64,000 bases of DNA from Dermatemys mawii (Eukaryota > Chordata > Testudines > Dermatemydidae): the NCBI GenBank assembly GCA_007922305.1, contig ML677374.1, positions 5,405,991 through 5,469,990 on the forward strand. Reading direction: 5' to 3'. Each line of letters begins with the position of its first letter. Positions within the stretch are counted from its first letter, which is position 1. This document shows positions 27,666 to 42,005 of the stretch, piece after piece. A model generated the notes under the pieces. It worked only from the letters and a program-made list of their open reading frames with translations, had not been told where the DNA came from and did no database searches. The position numbers and the translations under genes are program-made.

Positions 27666-29489
27666 ACGGAACAAGGTACCATGAGATTTTTCTTAATCAC
27701 GAAAATTACCACTGCCCTTTTCAAAAATAAACTAAATGGCCAATACAGATTTAACTCAAACTGCACATTTTCAGTATAGATTAGATTTCTCGTAGCACAG
27801 AAAAACTGCAGTTACATTTGAAAAAAACAGCTTAAATTCTCAGTACAAAGTCTGTATACATGTCAGATACCACAGCAGTAACCCCTTTTTGTTCCGCAGT
27901 TCCCTGCTTTTCTTAATTTACAATTCATTTCTGTGATCTTTTACACAAGCAACTGAACATGTTCTACAATTTGCTTTACACAGCATGGTTGGTTTGTTAA
28001 AAAAAAAAAAAAGACAATGTACAAATTACAAGATAACCCATCCTTGAATTGACAGCACCAGATGGCTATGCTGGGTGACAATAACACAGCAATGTCAAGG
28101 CGGAAAAAAAAGGCCACGGAAGTTCTATGGTGCAGTGGCTCCAATGCCAAGTGCACATAAGATTATATATTGGGAATTGTCTCCCAGTGGAAAAAAATAT
28201 TAAATGACAGTGATTATGATTCAAAATTCAAACACTATTTTTTATTTTTTCCACCTAGTTTTCAATCTGATCATGAGTTTTAAGAAATCCAAAACGTATC
28301 TGATTTTGCTGCTTTTGCATGGTTTTTTTTTTAAAAATGTAACTATTCAAAATCCTAATAAATTCAACAATATCTACTTACCCTAACCCCTGATTGCTAT
28401 CAGGTTTCCCTATATTTCATAAAGAAATTGTGACATTTGGGCAAAACGAGGGATAAATCACAATACTTCATACAGAGTTAGAGCTGCTTCTTTATTACCA
28501 AAGTTTAGAATACGAATTCTTCTGATGATACATAACCATGTTTGAAAAATGTGACCAAAATAGAAAGTTTTCAATAAACGTACAGGCACACTGATCACTG
28601 TCTTTCTAAACTTTTACTTGGATTTAGTTTTAATGCATACTTGATTTTCAGTTGTTGTTGCCTATGTAATTGGATCATGATATTGCTCTTCTTATTCTTG
28701 TTTGCATTACTAATCGGACCTGGGATAAATTAAGCTCCTCTGAGTCAAAATACATCAAACGGATATCAATGATTTTCTGAACAAATAGTACAGGAGATGG
28801 GAAACATTAAAATGATAAAATCTTAGCCCGTTTCAACATCAGAGATTTTATCTACACTTCCCTCTCCTTATTTTATATAATAAAAAAAAAAAAGCAGGAG
28901 GAGGGGAAATAGATAAAGTTTCACAAATATGAACTCAAACCTTTCAAAGAGGAAAAATCAGATTTGTTCCTGCTCATGTAAGGAGCACTATATAAGGCTT
29001 TGTTTTGGCAAGAGACTACTACAGAAATTGACATATGGGGGTTTCAGTGTAGTTATGTTATATTTGTGACTGAAGTATGATACCAACATAAACGACCATC
29101 CCTTGAGAAATTTAAAATAAATGCTGCTGTCAAAGGAGCAAACATTTACAAGAATTTTCCTTTGTAGCAATTACTTTATCATTTATTTCTTCCTCTCTAT
29201 TACAGTTCATCTATTTTACCACATTTGTATGAACTGAAAACTAAATACAATTCACTCCACTGAAATAGGATGTACTTATAATAGGCCAACTGCAAACACA
29301 AAGCTTTCCTCCAATTAATACATTCATGTGCTGTCTTTTTTTTTTTTTTTAATGGTCCAAAGACAGTCAAGATTGTCTAGTTTTCTATTGCTTCTCTCAG
29401 GAAATAAATCATTTGTCCCTGTATAGAAACCTCCCTTTTATAAGTGTGTTGCAAAAAAAAATTTAATGCACTAGGACACACCGCACTTT

Positions 29490-29640
29490 TCCAAGGGAAG
29501 TCTGTATTATTGTTCCTATCTGTTAACGGGGAAACTGACACACAGAGGTTCAGGGACTTACCCAAAGACACAATGGAAATCTGTGGTGAAGCCTACACCT
29601 CCCAGCCCCCACACCCATGTTTTAACTACACGATCTTCCT
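29490..29640 (-). repeat. MIR/CORE-SINE fragment
   Basis: The plus strand shows the reversed body: GGGGAAACTGACACACAGAG, then GGGACTTACCCAAAGACACA. The tRNA-like head would lie at the right side (ending near TTTTAACTACACG). Confidence 0.65.
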
Positions 29641-31279
29641 TTTTCCTTCAGGGAATCTTCTGTGGTGTTAAAGTGTTGGTAGGACAAACTGCCAGAAAGT
29701 GAGTCAAGAGACATTCAAAAAATGGGGATAAGAGTGAAGTGCCAAATGGAGACGGGAGAATAGACAGCTTAAGAGAAAGTGGCAGGGGAATGAAAAAGTC
29801 AAGGAAAGAAGCAAAGGAAGGAGACCAAAGAAAGAACATTCATCGGAAACAAGGAATGCCATTTTTCTCGGTAAGGTCACCCTCAGGTATTCAACACTAG
29901 GGGTGTAACCTGCATTCAAAAGAAAGAAGCTTAATGAGTGGTCAGAAAGTGTTGTGAGTTTTGCATCCTTCCTTTGCAAAAATAAGCTCCAGTGATAAAG
30001 ATTGTAACGATGCAACTCCTGATTCCTGTATTTCTTTCCCATGGGGCTAACTATGGACTCATTCTCATTTACTCCTCCCTGGTTGCCAAGAACAGAATAT
30101 GTTGGTTTGAGATCGATAATATTGAGGGCATTGATTAATCTTTTTGTATGAAAATATATTTTGTTATCCTGGGAAAAACTAGAACAAAAACAACTATTTG
30201 CTTGATGAATCCAGTTATTAATGCTGTCTAAGAGTTCTAGTGAAAGAGGGGCTTTTCAGATGTTAATGACTAATAAAGCCAATAAATCTAAAACTAGGAG
30301 TTATCTGTTATTGTTTTTTTCTTGTTTTTTCTTTCTGGAATTGTACCATAACAGATTTAAAATCTGATTTTGAAAAGCAACAGAAAGAATCAATTGTGGC
30401 CACTGTATAGTAGTTGTAAAATCCAATTGATTTCAAGCACTTCCTCCTTCTCTGATCACTGCACAATCACAAGGTTAAGCAGCTGCTTCCAAAGAGTGCC
30501 TTGTTTCCTTGAAGCACTGCTTAAAGGTGCTGACCACGTAGGTGTAAATACATCTGTCTTTTGCCATTTGTAGTAATACATGCCTCCTACACTTCTTAGA
30601 GCTAGGCAGATGGTCCCTGTCCTGTCTAAATAGTACAGACTTACATTGCTATGTGTTTCTGGAAATATGAGGGCAGATGTTAAATATGTCAAACACACGC
30701 TTTGCCCCCTGGAGGTTTAAGTTAAGGCTGCTGTCTCAATTTGGCCATTTTAGGCATGCCAGGCTTCTTGGATCGTAGGCATTCCTCTTAAATCTCTGCT
30801 TTGTAAATACAGCTTTTCATGTTAATTTTGTGTACTTTCATCAAATATTTTGGACACGGAACAAAAGACGGCAGCCATAAGCTTAGTATTACACATTTAC
30901 ACAGGATTTGCTGAATATTATCAGCCCATTCATGAAAGTTGTACTTACATAGCTGGGGTCCTTTCCATGACCAATTTTTCCCCTACGTAAGCCTCACTGA
31001 ATATTTTATGCTCAATTCATTTTAAAAAAATTACACAAAGTAATAGGATAGGGCAACATTTGTGAATGGGAAATGTACATGTGGAAAAATCTGAGCATGA
31101 ACTACACACTTAAGATAGGTACAAAATAATGTGTAGAAATAAAATGCAAGATTTGAGTTATTTCTGCATTACTTGTACAAAATTTCAATGGTATTACCAT
31201 CACATTTTTTTTTTTGTAAATGACCCTCAGAAAATGCAGCAAAAATTACTGCTGCAAACCAAAAAAGTGGGGCCTAACG

Positions 31280-31690
31280 CAACCACAAAGCTGATCTTTA
31301 CTGTCTTCCCCTTCTGTCACTCCAGTCATGTTATTTCCCTCCTCACGTCTCCATGGGCTTCTTGTCTCTTTCAACCATCTCTCTTTCTCTCAGTTCCTAA
31401 GGGGCCTATCACTGTGGTTCAAGCTCCCTGTACTCATCTTCAAGAGTCTATGCATCTGTGCCGAAACCTCATCTTCCCACTGTTATGCTCCTCCCAATTC
31501 TTTTGCTCAACTCCCCTCTGTCTCCTTCTCCCACTCATGACTTGTTCCTCTTTTGATGCACATGCCAGGCCTCCCCTCCTCCTGGTCATTAGTTGCTCGC
31601 CCTCTCCTCTTCCTTGCTCACTTTCTTTCGAGCATTCATGCTCCATTTGCCTCCCTCACCTGTGATTATATTGCACAAAAAACACTTGCA
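31280..31690 (+). repeat. Possible L2-like LINE tail
   Basis: A pyrimidine-rich 400-bp tract reads as a Ser/Leu/Pro-rich chain with broken frames and ends in TGATTATATTGCACAAAAAA. The texture is that of reptile L2-like 3' ends as I remember them. No diagnostic motif, so this is tentative. Confidence 0.3.
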
Positions 31691-32052
31691 ATGTATGCAT
31701 GGAAGAAATAAACTACAGTTTTCCCTTGTCCCTGCTTCTCTGTTGTTCCACATGTTCTGTCTACAATTCTCTGCACAGTTCAGGGGCAAATCATCAGAGG
31801 TGCTGAGCACTTGCAATTCCCACTGAAGTCAAGGAGTATCATAGGTGTTCAGCTTTTGCTCGTAACTCGACACTAAGGCCTGACAAAACTTCCTTTCACA
31901 TCGATGGGAGCACAACTGGGTGGCTAGACTATATGACCTTTAGGACCTTGCCAGGCATACCTGTAGAGCTATGTAAAAGTATAATAATAAATATATTTAT
32001 AAAATATCCCAGACATCATATCAGAGAATGAGTAATTAACCAGAATAAAGGT

Positions 32053-32118
32053 CACAATCCTGAAATCCTTCCTTACTGTGTGCTTACTCAAGTAAAACTC
32101 CCATTGAAAGGCACTAAG
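32053..32118. repeat. Half of a palindromic MITE
   Basis: CACAATCCTGAAATCCTT, then CTTACTCAAGTAAAACTCCC, then ATTGAAAGG match one arm of a familiar reptile element; the second arm is lost or unrecognisable. Confidence 0.45.
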
Positions 32119-32596
32119 GTGAAATTCACCTGTCCTCATGTGAAATCCAGGTAATGTGGCTTTGAACAGGGAACTAAGTAAGAGTGGCAAGATGGTACTT
32201 ACTTGCCAGTCCCCAAACTCCATGGATAGCCTGTGAATAGGAAAGGAGTTGTGCTAGTGTATCCACATAAGCATGTTTCTCATACATATAAAAGTCCCAG
32301 TCAATAAGGGAATGACTGAGTCAAACTTTTAAAATCAAACTCTGTCAAACCTTCAGGGATTTGAGCTTCTCCAGGAAGGAGTGAAAAAAAAATCTATCAC
32401 TGAGAGAGTTTATTCCTGAACTGCAGAATCGGGAAGTTTTCAGACTTTTCCAGAGACAGATGGCTATTTAAATACACAAAATATCAATGGTCAGCTGATA
32501 CTGGTCAATTTCAGGAGCAAATACCCCAAAATTTTAAAATCTGTGAAACCTGAACTTAATTTGTGCCTCTTTGCTAAGTGTGCATTATATGGTTGG

Positions 32597-32627
32597 TTAA
32601 ATAGGACATATTAAATGTCCTATTTAA
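32597..32627. repeat. 13-bp perfect hairpin beside an AAT run
   Basis: TTAAATAGGACAT and its exact complement ATGTCCTATTTAA flank a 5-nt loop; an AAT run follows at about 32627-32643. Confidence 0.85.
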
Positions 32628-32989
32628 TAATAATAATAATAAAAATATACACTTATTTAGTAGTGCTTTTCATACCAAAGAATCCTAAAGCGCTTTATAC
32701 ACCGGACATACACAACTACTAAAATGTAGCTAGCTCTTGGATGGATGGTGAAAATCAACAAGTGAATAGCATTCTGCAGAACAGTAAGTAGAAAAGAAAA
32801 TTTTGATCAAGGACACAGGAGCAAACACTTACATCTTAGAAAAATTCCACAGGCCCTTTAAGGACTATGGAGAGGAGAATTTCAACATGTGGCAGCAGAC
32901 GTGTGTACAGACATAAATCTTAGATTACTGTGCTAAATTAAGAGATTGGGGTGAGGAGTGCTGTGGAGGTAGTCTACTGAACAGGGGGT

Positions 32990-33090
32990 CTTAATAGCAT
33001 CATCATTTGAATTACCATACTGCCAAGGATCCCTAGTCATGGACCAGTTTTCCACTGTGCTAGGTGCTGTTCAAACAGGAAAAAAGGACA
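32990..33090 (-). repeat. SINE/LINE tail, reverse copy
   Basis: Read on the minus strand it gives CAGCACCTAGCACAGTGG, then ACTGGTCCATGACTAGGG. It is the same tail family as 8048-8205. Confidence 0.6.
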
Positions 33091-33347
33091 GTTGCTTCGT
33101 AAGCACCCATGAGTGACCCCTGTGACTGATTAATGCAATCAGAAGGAAATCTGTCTAGTCCTTCTTACCTTAATGCTAAGTGCATGGGATGTGTAAAAGC
33201 TGGTGAAAATGAGAAGGATTCTCAGGGTTCCGATAAGATGTGTTTTATAAAAAAAAATTAATCAAGGTCTGAATCAACAGAATACACAGAGACAGAATTC
33301 TACTGTCAGGTAAACATTAGAAACATAGATTTATGTATATAGGATCT

Positions 33348-33390
33348 TTATATATATATATATATATAGTGTGTGTGTGTGTGTGTGTGT
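33348..33390 (+). repeat. Compound (TA)n(GT)n microsatellite
   Basis: About 10 TA units run straight into about 11 GT units, 470 bp downstream of the linker exon in the gene direction. Confidence 0.95.
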
Positions 33391-33859
33391 ATCTATACTC
33401 ACCCTGGTTTGGTGCATATGTGACATTTAACTACCACTATTGTTGAAGAATTTAGAAATCAAAAGCATATTTAAAACAAATTTTATTTAGTTGGAAACTA
33501 TTCAAGAGCTCACATTATATGATTCAATATAGGCCAAGACATATTTTACACATGTTCCTTATACATAACGTATACTCATGTCAATGTAGAATATGGAGTG
33601 GTCGCAAGAAAATGATCCATCTATCCAAACACACACATATTTATGCTTCTGAATTTTTAGACAGATCTATTTTATGTATTTTTAATATTTGTAATTGTTA
33701 TTCTTACTTCCTACCTAAGTTTTGTGCCACTGAATTATATGTACGCTGGAAACACAAAGCATAAATCAGAAAAGCATCACTAACTACATGAATTAGCTCT
33801 ATGAGTATTTTGTCAAACAACCATAAGTGTTAATAAGAAATGTCATGCAGATACACTTA

Positions 33860-34039
<180 letters not shown>

Positions 34040-35611
34040 TTAATACTGGAAATTTCCCCTCCATTTATCACTTCTGATAATCATATAAAATTAACAGTTT
34101 TAAATATACAGTAATAGACGTCTGTTGATGAAGAAGAAGAAAAAATCTCTATGGAATTCATCTTAAAACTATAGAAAAATATAGAGAAGCAGATAAAAGA
34201 GCAAAAAAAATATTTTTCATATCTAAGGAGACGAAGAAATTGTAGCTGATAATAATAAAGTCAGTCACGGTGCTGCTGTTCTATTGAGCGAGTTTAACAA
34301 ATTAAGAAATTTCAAAGTCCAACTGGAGAAGCAGATTCTGAATCCAAATTGTCTATGGAAAAGGTAAATATTCTAGAAAGGAATTTTTGTCCGGCAATAC
34401 CTCATACTGTGCTTTACATTGGGAAGTTCTGAAAAAGAACATTTTTACTGCCTCCATGAGTGAAGATATGGTTTCCTATAATAGTAACCTGCTGCCCTGA
34501 AGAAAGGCTAGAAAAATACATGCAACTTGCATATAAAGAATAAAATGAAGGCAAGTTAAACTAAAATAAGAGAAAAATCAAGAGTATATTGTAAAATGAA
34601 ACAAACTTTGCTGTCCTTAAAAACAAGAGAAATAAAATAGCCAAAATATAGTATTAGAAAAGGGAAAGAGACCCCCACACTAAGCTAGTTTCAAATTACT
34701 AAGACAGAAGGTTTGTTTTGGACATATGCTTAGTTTAGACATGCTTTCCTACTTTCTGTATCATTCTGCAATCACCTTTCATTCTTCAGTTAGAAAAGGA
34801 AACTAGCTACAAATTTCATGACCAACAGGAAAGAAATATAAAAAACCCCAAAGAAATAAAGAAATGAAACAAAAAGGGGCCAGTCTGTTTATAATAGAAT
34901 CAAAAGTACTTTAAATAGACAAGCAACTGTGAATTAAAAGGTTTAGATCATTAACTTGTTTTTCTGTGTTCCTATAATGCTGTGAAATGCTGGCTTTGTT
35001 CTTAATCAAAAGGAAGCCATATTGGGAATTAAGTTCCTAAACAACTGACGTATTCTACATAGATATTATACAAATCCCAGGCCAAATCCATACAATCCTG
35101 ACTGAAGTGCAGCCACTTTTTTTCAAGGAAGAATAACAGCAAAGAAAAGAGTTTCTCACAGGAAGCAGGCTGAAAAGCTATAATGGTACTTCAGATGGAT
35201 TGAAGATAGGAAAAGGAAGGCGGAAAAATCTTAATGAATGTCTCATCTTCCTAAAGACACTCAATGCTTCCTTTACCCTCCTTTTAATACCACATAACCG
35301 TTAGCTTGAGGTTTTGTGTTTGTTTTTCTACCAAGTATGTAGAACTCTATGTTTTAGGAAAGCACAAACAAAAAATGATGAAATTACAAAGTGTATTTTG
35401 TGTTAGGTATCCGGTCTGCGCATTATTCAATACTTTTAAGAGAAACGGCAGGGCTTTAATGAATAACCAGCCTATTGAATAGTCTCTGAGTACGGTCTTC
35501 ATTTAGAACTATAGAGATTTTCCTGAACTAACTTGGGGGAGGAGGAATAAAAAGAAAGAAAAAAAAAAACCCTCATGTTTAAATTAAGCCTGAGGCTTCA
35601 ATTCTTTTTTC

Positions 35612-35636
35612 AAAAAAAAAAAAAAAAAAAAAAAAA
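35612..35636 (+). repeat. Poly-A run (25 A)
   Basis: An uninterrupted run of 25 A. No retroposon body was recognised upstream on the plus strand. On the transcribed (minus) strand it is a poly-U tract. Confidence 0.95.
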
Positions 35637-36095
35637 TCTTTGATTAGTTTCCTTCAAGATTCGTTCTTTGTGCATGTAGAAAGAGTATAAAATAGTTTTC
35701 TGCATTTTTGTGTAATTAGTTACTATTATATGTCATCAAACCCCTTTTAAAAAATGTATTCCTCACTCTGTATCCAACGTAAGCATCAACATTCAACACA
35801 GAAAACAGTGATACCTAAAAAGTGATTCCAAATAGCTGTACCTTGCTTTCTTTTTTCTGTTAGGAATATGATGATTAATTATAATGTTGCACTGATCAAG
35901 TTCTGAACCCTATCTGCCTGTTGCAACAGTAATGTGTATACAGTACATACAAGGAATCCGTAATTACTCAATACACTCAAATCTCAGTACCGTGCAGCAA
36001 TTAATTAGCCTTCCAAATGCAAAGCTGCCACTGAATTCAATAGGATTTTTGAGTGCAGGAAAAGTAAGTAAACATAAATTAGATCTACGCTGAAA

Positions 36096-36180
36096 GATGC
36101 CGAGCTCCCTCAACTCCCATTAAAGTTGAGGGATCCTGTGGGGCAGTTAAGGACACTCAGCAGTTTGGAGGATTAGATCC
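36096..36180. repeat. Palindromic MITE remnant
   Basis: CTCCCTCAACTCCCATTAAA is followed by its near mirror GTTGAGGGATCCTG, then CACTCAGCAG and GGATTAGATCC, the wording of a reptile palindromic element. Confidence 0.5.
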
Positions 36181-37790
36181 TCTTTCAGGAACCTTAAAGA
36201 TATCAATACACACAAATTAGTCACTGTAACATTTGTATTTCATAGAGCGAAGGATCTAAGGAATAGTGACATTTTTCTGAGTTATTTGATACATTATATA
36301 TTACTTCATTTTTTTTTACATTAAGCATTTTTCTGGTGTCTTTAATGACAACCAAAGACAGACAAGAAGAAAAAAGGAAAGAACAAAAATATATAAAGGG
36401 ACTGAAGATGCTTAAAAGATGATAAATTAGAACAAAATAAAATATTCCATTCAACTTGTTTGCTTGTGTTCTGGGAACACATTAAAGCAGCTTTTATTTA
36501 TTTTTCTTAGAAGGACTGTACAAAAATTTGTTGCTGTAAATCATATTGCAGTCACTTTGCAGAAAATAAGACCTTACTTCCAGTCAGAATTAAAGACATG
36601 ATACTTGACTATATGAGGTTTGTTTTCAAGATTGTGACTTCTGACTCTTCAAACCATCTTGGAAAAGCAATCCTATATGCATTCATTTCTGTTGTTTCTA
36701 ACAAAGCACTTTGCCATTTGTGATATTTAATGAAAACACTTTCACTTTAAAACATCACCAATGTTACAATTTAAAACTGTGCTAGAGTTAATGTACTCTC
36801 ACTATAACCTATTGCAGATACTCTGCACAGAAAGAAAAGTATGCCTTGCTTTCAGCTGAAAATTGCATTAAAAATAAATATATGAACAGAATCAAAGCTT
36901 AACTAATTATTCACAAGCACTGCCTACAGACTGTGCAAAAAGCACTATCCTTTAGGGATGAAAGAGATGTGTTATGAAGTAACTAGAAGTGGGTAAAAAG
37001 CAGGACATTTAACTTGTTCACAATTCTAGGGCAAAAGTATCTTCTGAGTTCAGATATTTTAGTTTTAAAAATAAAGGTTTGCTGACTGAAAGGATACAAA
37101 TTTAAATTAAAAATTAACCAACCTAGTCATCAAAACACTCAACATTTCACAGCAGAAATGAAGTCAAGAGTAAAATGATCCAAACATAACAGATGTAACT
37201 GTTTTAAACAGCTAATCTGCCACCAAATACCTATCAATCTACACTTTCTTTTAAGCAAAATGTAGTTGCATAATTTTGAAAATGAATTCACCAGCCATGG
37301 TGTAAATCAGAAATTAAAAATCAGAATGGTACAAAAGGGTTAAGAGAAAATTTTTAATTATTTAGGAGTGAGCATTTTGCTTGATAATTTGACTTTTAAA
37401 TAAGCTCATCTTAGTGCAGATGAATCAGGTTAGGAAAAATGCTACTTTTATAGAAAGAGTAATAATAGCTTTCATTTGAATTATATTTAGATACTTTTAG
37501 TATGGAAATGTTCTATAAAGTGGTATCTCTATTGTCTGGACAATGTTGCCTCAGTCCCATTATAAAGATACAACCTTGACTTCTTAATTGCATAGCCGTG
37601 GGGATACAGTAAATGCACTCTGTGACTAGGATTTTTTTATCATGCATTCAGCAAGACCTATATTGTACATCTACTACAGGAATGCAGTGGTGTTCCACAG
37701 ATTACATTTAAGAGGTCAGGGGTTTTTTACACTTTGCACATGCTATTGTATCTGTCCAAAAACTCAACAAAAAATTATCCCCCGTCCTCT

Positions 37791-37860
37791 AGCCCTTAGA
37801 AATATGCAACTCCCATTGCAGAACATGGGAGTTTTGCGCATAAGACAGTAGGATCAGGCC
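37791..37860. repeat. Palindromic MITE remnant
   Basis: CAACTCCCATTGCAGAACAT, then GGGAGTTTTGCGCATAAGAC, then AGTAGGATCAGGCC give a short central palindrome (ACTCCCAT/ATGGGAGT) and one terminus. Confidence 0.55.
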
Positions 37861-39480
37861 AAAAGAGCACAAAGAATGCAGTCAAGCATCAACATTATTT
37901 CCACAGCTGAAGCAGTTGTTGATTCACTGTCAAAAGACACAGCAACACAGTTTAAGTCCTCCAGAAATATCAAAAGAATTTTGTATAGTGAAGAATCCTT
38001 CAGCATAGCACAGTCAAATTATTTTGCAGTATATGTCTAGGACAAATCAGCACTTCAAATATACCTATTGATAAGTAACCAAAAGCAAGACTACAGTTCC
38101 AACAGCTTTCCTAAACGTTGAAAAGTTAGCTTGAAATGACATGCTAACTTCAGAAGCTTGTTTTCATACTGACAGTTGCATATAAACCAGGCAGGGTACT
38201 GCCAGATTGATTTTTCCAGGAATACCTTCTATAGCAATCCATTCAGAGGGAACTTAAAAAAAAAAAAAAACTCCTGGCACCTTCATGACAGACATACCCT
38301 CGTAAGCACTGGAGGCAGAACATTTCCACTAGAGCGTCCCTAGCTGTGGATCTCTCTTCTTTGGTGATCTGCCAGTGTCTGAGTTTACTGACCTTCAGAA
38401 TACAGAGCAAGGCACATCTTTTTGGTTAAGTATTTATCCGTCTATGGGATGTCACTTGAGAGGTTTTTGTTCTGTCAGGCTCAAGGGCTGTGCAAGGAGA
38501 GGCTGTGTTTACCATCTGTTGTGGGCACTTTAAGGTGGCTTTTTATGTACATCACACCACTTCCCTGTATCTCGGCACTCCCAGGTTCCAGTCAAAAGCC
38601 AGAACACCTGAAAGGCTGCTCTCACAAAAATTCCCAGTCAAATTTTACAGATTCAAGAAGAGGAGAAAGTTTGGATAAGCAGCCAAACTCCTGATCTGAG
38701 CTAAACCCAAATCCCAAACTTCTTGGGTGTGTTCTGCCCCTAATCCAAATTCTGCTTTTTGGATTACCATTATTGAAATTGGTTTGCTTGTTTTAGTTGA
38801 AGCTGCTGCTGAATCTTATCTATGAATGTTTACACAGAGACATATAGACAGAGAAGAAACCATGAAATTAGGAGAAAATCAAGAGATGTTTTTGCCTTTT
38901 TAAAAGGTATTCTAACAGCAGACATTTATTAAAAAGGAAAATATTTCATTGGATAAAGTCTGTCTACTGAGGCATGGGAAAAAATAATTAATTAGTTCTA
39001 TCTTGGGTACCAATTGGCATAAAGTCTGAGATAAGAAAATGTCCTATGACCCATTCAGTGTTCTGAGCGATGTTTTTTCCCAGGCATTTTATACCACAAA
39101 TACTCACAGGAGAAATGGATTAAGTTGAGTATAAAAGTGAGGAGAGAAAATAACAATGGGCTTTGTTATTACACAGAGCGAACAGGCTGTCATGTCAACT
39201 TTGCAGGGGTATATTCCCAAACCAGTCATCATTAATGTACTCACTTCCACTGAAAAAAGGGAGGCATGAAAGCGCCGGACAAAAGAAATCCCAAAAGACA
39301 AAGTAAAAACAAATTAAAAGCACCATTATAAAACACAGATGCTATAAGGAAAATAAACTTCACAAGATTTAGTGGTTTTTGACAAAGTTGGACATTTGTG
39401 GAAAAGACATCAGATGCAACTCCCAGGTAATGCCATTGCAAGGCTAATGTCGTTTCAGTTTTACCTTTGCCCGCCCCTTT

Positions 39481-39504
39481 AAAAAAAAAAAAAAAAAAAA
39501 AAAA
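39481..39504 (+). repeat. Poly-A run (24 A)
   Basis: Uninterrupted run, preceded by CCCGCCCCTTT. No retroposon body recognised. Confidence 0.95.
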
Positions 39505-39734
39505 GGCAGAATATGAAGGTTTGCTGTTCTTAGCTGCTGAATGCAGTGAATGAGAATATATGAAAGTGGCAAACCACCATACACCAAAGTACTTCTGAAA
39601 ACTGGACATTAGGTGGATGACTGCTACAGGCAATCTTTTAACTTACAATTTTTTTAAATTTTATTTTAAAATGTACAAATCAGAATAATGTACTGTAGGG
39701 AGTTCATCTGTGAGATTTAAATTACAGAGTGAGT

Positions 39735-39737
<3 letters not shown>

Positions 39738-39765
<28 letters not shown>
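39738..39765 (+). repeat. (TA)n microsatellite
   Basis: About 14 TA units. Confidence 0.95.
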
Positions 39766-39769
<4 letters not shown>

Positions 39770-41410
39770 ATAACTGAATGTTTCTAGACATGACAGAAAA
39801 CTGCATTTTGATCAAAACATGCTAGAATTGTTAGTTTGCAATACATTTTTAAAAGAAGCAGCATACTGAGTTGATCCATTGTTTCATCACTTGACAATGA
39901 ACTTAATATAGATTTAGGCTTGGTTGGCAGTTGGATGGGATAGTGAAAGGCCTTTTGCTACTGAAGATGTCACCTTTTAGAACAGACAAAAAAAAATTAA
40001 GTCCTGGTTACTTAAGGGACAAGCCTATAAATTGTTGATCACCATCAACTTGATAACCATCAAACAGAAGGGAATACCCAGTACCTCACTATCAAGCTCT
40101 AAAATCATAGGTGCACTTTCTAATACAGGAAGGAGCATAAACTCCAGTGTCAGGGTAAATTCAAACTCAGATTATATAATTCTACCTACTAAATTTCCCC
40201 TGCAATTTCAGCTGGATATAGTATTCTTGCACTGGCTAACGTCAGCTGTAGTGGGATGATGGTGTGCACTGTGAAATTTCACTTTACACATAAGTAAGAC
40301 AAGCAGATTTTGGCCCTACATCAGGTTTTAAATTAGTAGATTGGGAATAATAAGCATTTAATTTGTTCTGTATTGTTTCCAGAAAAAAAGGAGCAGAACT
40401 GAACTTATGTTAGCTATATAGTGAAACAATGCAAGATTTTTTAAAAATTATCCTGTATTTCCTTGTGTTCCTATTCTCCCTTGTATTATTCCAATAAAAC
40501 TAATAAGTAACACAATTATGTCGTTTAAATTCCAAAGCACTTGGTCTGCTTTTAATATCTTACTGTACTTCATAGACTAAAATTCAAACACCACCAAATA
40601 TTTTAACAAAGTTAACATCGAATATCTAATATCCTGCAACTTACTGACTGTAAGTAAAACACACAATAACTTGAATCTACACAATCACTGGCAGGCTGAG
40701 CAATGAGAAAATAAAGTATGCTTAGCCTTTATTTGCTGCCTATTGTAAGAGACTTCTCAACCAAATACTCACTAATTATTTAACGCAAGACAAATACAAT
40801 CCTTTCTAAATATAAAAAGGATGCTGTTTAAAAAATCATGAATGTGGCAGTTTATTTTGTTTTAGTTTTTATTCAATAAGAGAAGTCTCATAGATGAGAA
40901 TGAAAAGCTTCCCAGCTACAGTTCCAGGACTTTCACCCTCATTTCTGACCTTTCCCCAGACATGTTCCAGTATAATCTGTAATCTACTAGAGTCGGAAGA
41001 GGAAGCAACAGCACCCTGGTGAGAAACACTGCCTTGTGACCCAAACAAAGAACTCTGCGGAAGCAATGATGGCTCACAGAAGTAGTTTGGGAGGGTGTAA
41101 CCGATCATTCAATAATATTTTTAATTAATTAAAAAAACCCAATACTAATTAGTGCCAAACAAGATTTTTCTTTAAAGATGCAACATATTTAAATCTCCCC
41201 CAAAATGTTACTTTTTTTCTGGATACCGGGTGTGCAACAAGAAGAAACTTTATAGCTCTTAATTAAAATAACCGCTACTTCTTACCATTGCACAGCAACT
41301 GCTTCAAGTAGCAAACTGCTAGGAACAAGATCCATTTAACAGCCTAAGTCTGAATATTTCTAATAACTCTTTTATTAGCTATATTGGCTATATACAGATT
41401 ACGCACTCAA

Positions 41411-41500
41411 GGTCAAATTTTCTCGAATTTGCATTAATGTAAATCCAAAGTAAATCACTGAAGTCAGTAATGTTTATACTGATGAGAGCAGGATTTGGCC
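41411..41500. repeat. Palindromic MITE
   Basis: The left end GGTCAAATTTTCTCGA and the right end GAGAGCAGGATTTGGCC are diverged inverted copies around ATGTAAATCC and TCACTGAAGTCAG. Confidence 0.6.
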
Positions 41501-42005
41501 TTTTGTCTTCATGTTTAAAACCACTTTTTTGTTTATCTTTTATAAAATGGCTGTATCTATTCACATGAATGTACTGGGAAAGCAGCCCTTTCCTTGTCTA
41601 CATATGAAAAGATGGAGCATCTGATGCTGACAGGCAAGCCTGCGTGCTAGTAACATTTCCCCTGTGAGGCACAGGCACCAGTCCAAGTGTCTCTAGTCAC
41701 AGGGGAAAGAAACACTCCTCTATCCTTAGTTACCTGCTTGGTGGAGGGAAAGCTCACCTCGGCCCCGGATCTCACCCCTCCAGTCTTTCTAGGATTTTAT
41801 ACCACACCCGTTGGCACACTTGCCCACCGCATCCACACACTCTCCACTTGAGGTCTCCAGTACGTCCCTCCCTACACTATCTCCACTTTCAAGAAATCAC
41901 TGACTGCCTCGGTCACAAATTATTCTCACAGACACCCTCAAATCCTTTCTAGTCCTTGGGGGTAGGGACAGAGGAGTTTACACCATTCACTTCACCTTCC
42001 TCTAT

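Noticed and set aside
31129..31665. 178-codon plus-strand ORF rich in Ser, Leu and Pro
   Set aside because: Pyrimidine-rich low-complexity sequence keeps it open; at most a LINE tail, not a gene.
32195..32223. Donor-like GGCAA|GTAAGTACC on the minus strand after a short open frame
   Set aside because: No matching BCAS3 peptide, and the neighbouring exons already join in phase without it.
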